A stretch of 64,000 nt of DNA from CAVPCZ01 sp963702445 (GTDB taxonomy: Bacteria; Bacteroidota; Ignavibacteria; UBA10030; UBA6906), in contig CAVPCZ010000010.1 in the NCBI GenBank assembly GCA_963702445.1, positions 234,708 through 298,707 on the forward strand, read 5' to 3'. Both the position numbers and the translations under genes were made by a program. The notes beneath the pieces were generated by a model, which worked only from the letters and a program-made list of their open reading frames with translations, was not told the DNA's origin and searched no databases. Position 1 is the stretch's first letter; each line of letters starts with the position of its first letter. This document shows, piece by piece, positions 60,085-64,000 of the stretch.

Positions 60085-60888
60085 TTATGGTTTCTTGTCC
60101 CTGAGTCCCTTAAGTTCCTCTATGCTGACCGAAGGATTATGGTATCGCTGCCGGGCAGCAGTGCGGGAACCTGCCTGGATTGCTTCTGTCGGACAGAGGT
60201 GAATACACCCGCAGCAGAGTTCGCAGTGGTGTTTCCAGACAGGTTTTCCGTCAACGATCCCGATGTTTCCCGCAGGGCAAATGGCTGCACAGGTGCCGCA
60301 TGACGTGCATTTCTCATTCACCGAGAATTTCCGGTCATCCTCATGGACGTGTGATGTAAACCTCGGGTAGGCTATCGAATGCAGTATACCGGACAGGAGT
60401 GAAGAGGGTAAGGGAAGGATGTCGTTCCGGTTGATTGCAGCCGCACTTTCTGCAATCTGTGTATCGGCCGCGGCAAGAATTCTCTCCTGCTTCTCTCCTG
60501 TCGGGGACCCGTACATCAGGATATAATTACCAGGCATTTTAACCATGAACCCCGCATCCAGCCCTTGCTCCCGCCGCTTCTTTAAAATGCTGTCAAGCTG
60601 CTGTAATGCAGGCGCCGCCCCGGAACCTCCGAACGTGACGAGGGAGAACACATATTTTGCTTTCGAGAGATCGAGGCGCCCGGCAAATTCAGCTACCATA
60701 ACCGGCAGGCCGGCAAAGTATACCGGATTTACGATACCAACCCGGTCAGCGGCAGGGGTTATGTCAGCGGTTGTAGAATGCAGCGAAGCAATGGGTACAA
60801 GATCACAGTCTCCCAGGATTGCGGCGATCTTTTTTGCAACGGCAAGCGAGTTGCCGGTGCCGGTAAAATAATAGATGATAGTTTTCAT
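60085..60888 (-). CDS. EFR1-family flavodoxin-ferredoxin
   Basis: A 267-aa redox protein from the ATG at 60888 (behind GGAAGAT). A flavodoxin-like domain (residues ~1-150) opens with IIYYFTGTGNSLAVAKKIA, the FMN-binding loop, and a two-cluster ferredoxin domain follows: CTSCGTCAAICPAGNIG and CELCCGCIHLCPTEAIQ. EFR1 proteins are frequent in methanogens and clostridia and move electrons between low-potential partners. The partner is not evident from the neighbours. Confidence 0.9.
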   Translation of the reverse strand: MKTIIYYFTGTGNSLAVAKKIAAILGDCDLVPIASLHSTTADITPAADRVGIVNPVYFAGLPVMVAEFAGRLDLSKAKYVFSLVTFGGSGAAPALQQLDSILKKRREQGLDAGFMVKMPGNYILMYGSPTGEKQERILAAADTQIAESAAAINRNDILPLPSSLLSGILHSIAYPRFTSHVHEDDRKFSVNEKCTSCGTCAAICPAGNIGIVDGKPVWKHHCELCCGCIHLCPTEAIQAGSRTAARQRYHNPSVSIEELKGLRDKKP

Positions 60889-60970
60889 GGTAATCTTCCG
60901 TGAGATGGGTTGAAGGAACATCCTGGGCATTGTCAGGGACAGGTGACAGGGGGCATTCCCAGGAATGATG

Positions 60971-61498
60971 TCATGTAACCTGAATTCCGGTGCAAACGGG
61001 TTCGGCGTAATTGTATACTTCGTATTCCCTGCAGAGAATTATAGCGTCAGGACCGGTTTTGCCACGGGAAGTAATCTGCATCTTTTCTGCCTTCTTTTTG
61101 ACCTGAACCTGTGACGAAACAGATCTCTTTACCGTGCCTGAGTGGTCTCTTCCCAGAGCCCGAACAAAGTTACCCTCGGTGTCCATGCAGGTGGCAAGGA
61201 ATCCCATACCGGGCACTGCCATCTTTTCCGAAAGGACTTTTCCCCCGAGGCTTTTAACCTGCTTCATCGCGGCATCAATGGAGGGCACCCCGAAATAATT
61301 CATGATACGCTGCGAGGCATCCATCCGCTTTCCCATGCCGCCTCCGACCCCCGGGGTTCCATCCAGGTTTGTCGTGGTAAAGAGATTGTACTGCATCTCA
61401 GGGAAGGATTCGAATTTCCATCCGAAAAGCGCGGAATAAAATTTTTTCGCTCTCTCAACATCTTCTGTAGGTACGTCAAAATGGACAATTGCGGGCAT
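60971..61498 (-). CDS. VOC family protein
   Basis: A 175-aa protein from the ATG at 61498. IVHFDVPTEDVERAKKFYSA is the classic first strand and helix of a glyoxalase/bleomycin-resistance-type fold, followed by GWKFESFPEMQY and VGGGMGKRM. The last ~45 residues (after ALGRDHSGTV) are basic and not typical; a frameshift near 61140 is possible. The 296-nt stretch upstream to the next gene (61499-61794) has no recognisable feature. Substrate unknown. Confidence 0.78.
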   Translation of the reverse strand: MPAIVHFDVPTEDVERAKKFYSALFGWKFESFPEMQYNLFTTTNLDGTPGVGGGMGKRMDASQRIMNYFGVPSIDAAMKQVKSLGGKVLSEKMAVPGMGFLATCMDTEGNFVRALGRDHSGTVKRSVSSQVQVKKKAEKMQITSRGKTGPDAIILCREYEVYNYAEPVCTGIQVT

Positions 61499-61794
61499 CA
61501 GATATTCACGAATTCTCAATTGGTGAAGAGGGAATAAAAACTTTGAGATAAAGGACAGATCGGCAATGTATCCCAAATGATAGCCGAGCTGGTCAATCCC
61601 GGGAGTAAAGGCGGACACAGGAAATAAACGGGCGATTCATTCCCTGGTAAGATATCTGGAGAGCCAGTTTGATCTGATTGCACCGTTACCGCAATCTGGC
61701 AAGACAAAGATTTTTTCCACCTCCTGCATATAGTTCAGCATGGTGTTTTTGTCCTGTTCAACGACATCTGGAAGACGAGTGCGAAGGCTAAAAA

Positions 61795-62877
61795 ATGAAC
61801 GGTTCGGAAATTCTCAACTGCCGTCTCCGTAACACGGGCTTAAGCTATTCTCCGTTTAAGAGTGCTGGTGACGTAGTGACTCACTTAGGTGCTGTTCAGG
61901 CACAGGATTTCACTGCCGCAAAATGGGCACTCGGGATTCGTGTAAAAAACTCGACCGATGCGGATATTGAAAATGCTTTTAACAACGGTACAATCCTCCG
62001 CACGCATGTCATGCGTCCCACATGGCATTTTATCATGCCGGAAGATATCCGATGGATGCTCGAGCTGACGGCACCACGGGTGAAATCATTACTCGCAAGT
62101 TCCAATCGGAGGCTCGGGCTCAATGAGGCATTGTTTGAAAAGAGCAATGCCTCGATCGTCAGAGCATTAGAGGGTCACACCCATCTCTCCCGGCTGGAGT
62201 TGAAGACGATTCTGGCGAACGCTGGTATCAACACCGATGTCCAGCGCCTGGCTCACATCATTATGTGGGCGGAGCTGGATGGATTGATCTGCAGCGGGCC
62301 CCGGCGTGGAAAACAATTTACCTATGCCCTATTGGAAGAACGTGTGGGAGGATCGACACGGTTTGATCGGGAAAAAGCCCTTGAAAAATTAGCCCGTAAA
62401 TATTTTATCAGTCACGGGCCTGCCCAGCTGAAGGATTTTTCCTGGTGGTCGGGACTTGCCGAAAAAGAGGCGGGATACGCCCTCGACCGGATCAAATCCG
62501 GGCTGAAACAGGTAACACTTGACGGGAGGACCTATTTTTACACTCCTAAAGCGGAGATGACTGCCCGGGATTCACCCTCAGTATTTTTATTGTCAATCTA
62601 TGACGAATACACGATTGCCTATAAAGACAGAGGCTATATCAGCCAAACACGGGACATTGAGCGAATGATTTCCCTGGGGAATGCCCTGACGGCAGTTATC
62701 ATTGTAAACGGGAGAGTAGCAGGCACCTGGAAAAGGACATTGAAGAAAAAAACAATCGAGATTAGCCTGAAACCTTTCCGGAACCTGGATGATGATGAGC
62801 TGGAGGCTGTGGAAGCAGAGGTGACCCGGTACGGGAAATTTTTTGGAACCCCTGCAGTCCTCGCAAGAGAACCATGA
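61795..62877 (+). CDS. Winged-helix DNA-binding domain protein (HTH_42 / AlkZ-like family)
   Basis: A 360-aa protein of the family typified by DNA glycosylase-like AlkX/AlkZ/YcaQ proteins. Conserved parts: VTHLGAVQAQDFTAAKWALG, LRTHVMRPTWHFIMPEDIRW (with the QAQD and RPTWHF motifs of the family), ISHGPAQLKDFSWWSGL and SVFLLSIYDEYTIAYKDRG. These are thought to unhook interstrand DNA crosslinks or to bind DNA; activity for this member is not shown. The ATG is the first methionine after an open frame without a better start. Confidence 0.82.
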   Translation: MNGSEILNCRLRNTGLSYSPFKSAGDVVTHLGAVQAQDFTAAKWALGIRVKNSTDADIENAFNNGTILRTHVMRPTWHFIMPEDIRWMLELTAPRVKSLLASSNRRLGLNEALFEKSNASIVRALEGHTHLSRLELKTILANAGINTDVQRLAHIIMWAELDGLICSGPRRGKQFTYALLEERVGGSTRFDREKALEKLARKYFISHGPAQLKDFSWWSGLAEKEAGYALDRIKSGLKQVTLDGRTYFYTPKAEMTARDSPSVFLLSIYDEYTIAYKDRGYISQTRDIERMISLGNALTAVIIVNGRVAGTWKRTLKKKTIEISLKPFRNLDDDELEAVEAEVTRYGKFFGTPAVLAREP

Positions 62878-62912
62878 AGCAGGAGATCGGCAGTTGTATT
62901 CTGGTGTGAGAC

Positions 62913-63542
62913 ATGACCCACTACCTGATAGATATCCGCCTGATGGGTTCCGTGAAGCACCAGATTCGCAATTTAAGTAATCATTTACAGGAAAAATTTA
63001 ATCTCGGGGACAAACTGGTTACGCCGCATATCACTCTGGCCGGGCCTTTTTCGACTCACGATGAACAAAAACTCGTTGAAGATTTCACCAGAATATGTTC
63101 GAACCAAAAAGTGATTCCGAAATATGAGGTTGGAAGTTACGGGTTTTTTGACGATACGAGGGTTGTTTTTGTCGCTATAACCCCCGACGAGAACCTGAAA
63201 CAATTCCGGTATCAGTTGTCCCAGGCACTCCTGCCGTATTGCTCATTACGGAACTATGATCTGGATTCTGCCGATGAATTCAGGTTCCACGCTACCTTGG
63301 CCATGAAACTTGACTGGCTCACCTTCCGGAGAATAAAATGGTATTTCCGACGCCAGGAAAGTGTCATATACCGGCACCATCCAATCAGGGCAACATTGCT
63401 CCGGAATACCAGAATTCTCTGCGAATATGATTTTATCCAGGAACGGATGCTGAGCCGGGCACAGGCACTGAGCAGGGCAACAATGAAGCGTGATTTTGAT
63501 ATTCTCAAGGTGTGGGATGATGGAAGCTGGGAATCAAGATAA
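62913..63542 (+). CDS. 2'-5' RNA ligase family protein
   Basis: A 209-aa 2H-phosphoesterase fold protein with both H-x-T motifs: PHITLAGPF near residue 38 and FHATLAMKLD near residue 129. Between them are the strands VGSYGFFDDTRVVFVAI. Such enzymes act on 2',5'- or cyclic phosphodiesters of RNA. The C-terminal ~60 residues form a basic helical extension. It lies 35 nt after the preceding gene and is read in the same direction. Confidence 0.82.
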   Translation: MTHYLIDIRLMGSVKHQIRNLSNHLQEKFNLGDKLVTPHITLAGPFSTHDEQKLVEDFTRICSNQKVIPKYEVGSYGFFDDTRVVFVAITPDENLKQFRYQLSQALLPYCSLRNYDLDSADEFRFHATLAMKLDWLTFRRIKWYFRRQESVIYRHHPIRATLLRNTRILCEYDFIQERMLSRAQALSRATMKRDFDILKVWDDGSWESR

Positions 63543-63608
63543 CATCAGACGTGCAGAAGAGTTGCCCGGAACCTGAAACGTTAACTCGGGGAAAAGCAGT
63601 GATAACGA

Positions 63609-63635
63609 TGGAACATGACAACAAAACCTGATAAG
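63609..63635 (+). repeat. 27-bp inverted repeat, copy 2
   Basis: Perfect inverse copy of 58791-58817. On this strand it begins GGAACATGACAACAAAACC and covers the start of a 15-codon frame MTTKPDKALYRQLRK. The sequences after the repeat differ but keep similar codons (S/A, L, N/Y). The gap 63543-63789 holds nothing else recognised. Confidence 0.75.
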
Positions 63636-63789
63636 GCGTTGTACAGACAATTGAGAAAATAACAAAGTAAAGAAGAAAAAAGACAGCCAGGAAAACGTAT
63701 CACTACACCACTCTCGAAACATACATGAGGTTCTGCAACGAATAAACTATTGTTTTTTCATAGGACAAGAGAAAGGGAGGAAATCAACA

Positions 63790-64000
63790 ATGAAAATTAA
63801 AGAGATACATATGAAAATAATTGCAATCGGGCTGGTTCCGGTATTCCTTATACTCGCCTTGCAATGCCAAACACTCCTGCCACAGCCATTTTGCTGGGAG
63901 GTATTATGATCACCGCTCTTGTGGCATCTTTCATAGGAATGTCAATGCAGAAGAAGGAAGCGAAGGAACCCGATGACCTGCTGGCAATTCCGCCAAAGAA
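63790..64000 (+). CDS. Small membrane protein, partial at right edge (probable frameshift)
   Basis: ATG at 63790 with a strong GGGAGG eight bases upstream. The first frame encodes MKIIAIGLVPVFLILAL and stops at 63909. A one-base shift near 63860 joins it to AMPNTPATAILLGGIMITAL and then MSMQKKEAKEPDD, open to the window edge. This would give two membrane helices and a charged tail. The resemblance in length and layout to the 57-aa protein at 59822-59995 is only general. I do not recognise a family. Confidence 0.5.

Noticed and set aside
1..64000. CRISPR arrays, tRNA or rRNA genes, insertion sequences, prophage
   Set aside because: I looked at all gaps for regular repeats, cloverleaf-type sequences, transposase motifs and phage genes and found none. 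A dedicated search could still find a diverged tRNA.

Overview
The window appears to join two genomes. About 1-56,360 is GC-rich and reads as a bacterium of the Bacteroidota/Chlorobiota-Ignavibacteria (FCB) type. The evidence is three secreted proteins with C-terminal sorting or FlgD-like tails (two with the NPFNPST signature), a PorV-family gene, two SusC/RagA-like TonB-dependent receptors with carboxypeptidase-regulatory N-domains, a PUR-family nucleic-acid-binding protein, and DUF4857/DUF4876-type genes. About 56,360-64,000 has lower GC, different codon use, an AT-rich TATA-like upstream box and a methanogen-like gene set (Ser/Thr/Pro-rich surface protein, EFR1-type flavodoxin-ferredoxin, QueG-like ferredoxin, winged-helix HTH_42, 2'-5' RNA ligase). 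The switch falls inside a truncated SxtJ-like gene, so a chimeric metagenome contig is more likely than gene transfer. No tRNA, rRNA, insertion sequence or CRISPR array was found.

Region by region (nearly everything up to 20 kb is on the minus strand): methylmalonyl-CoA mutase mutA-mutB (1-3,084); a tightly packed light-response and carotenoid block, 3,203-12,542, with CrtI, a CarH-type B12 photoreceptor-repressor, CrtB, CrtE, photolyase, CrtZ, CrtYc/CrtYd and four accessory genes (two SRPBCC-type, one VOC, one TIGR01777 SDR). These predict GGPP to phytoene to lycopene to beta-carotene to zeaxanthin, controlled by light through adenosylcobalamin. Then come glycogen branching enzyme, thioredoxin, a PUR protein, two response regulators, an SDR epimerase, a metal-binding secreted protein and alanine racemase (12.6-20 kb). 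On the plus strand follow an S9 peptidase, a GT28-like glycosyltransferase, YbaK, ApaG and PanD (20-25.2 kb).

Back on the minus strand: PorV, an FlgD-tailed secreted protein and a TonB receptor (25.4-31.5 kb); an RpiR regulator, a cleaved-adhesin secreted protein, and a coupled M20 peptidase / cyanophycinase / YfcC transporter operon (31.5-37.1 kb); a NapH-type membrane ferredoxin fused to HMA-like domains; then a seven-gene operon of TonB receptor, DUF4876 lipoprotein, ABC ATPase, ABC permease, DUF4857, outer-membrane barrel and secreted Ycf48-like protein (50.1-39.5 kb), the best candidate here for an undescribed envelope system. A membrane phosphoesterase, a PDZ-GAF-PP2C phosphatase and FadL follow.

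Many genes are broken by single-base shifts, often at homopolymers, while the full length and all motifs remain. This looks like uncorrected sequencing error. Several gene ends below are therefore given after reconstructing the frame, and this is stated in each entry.
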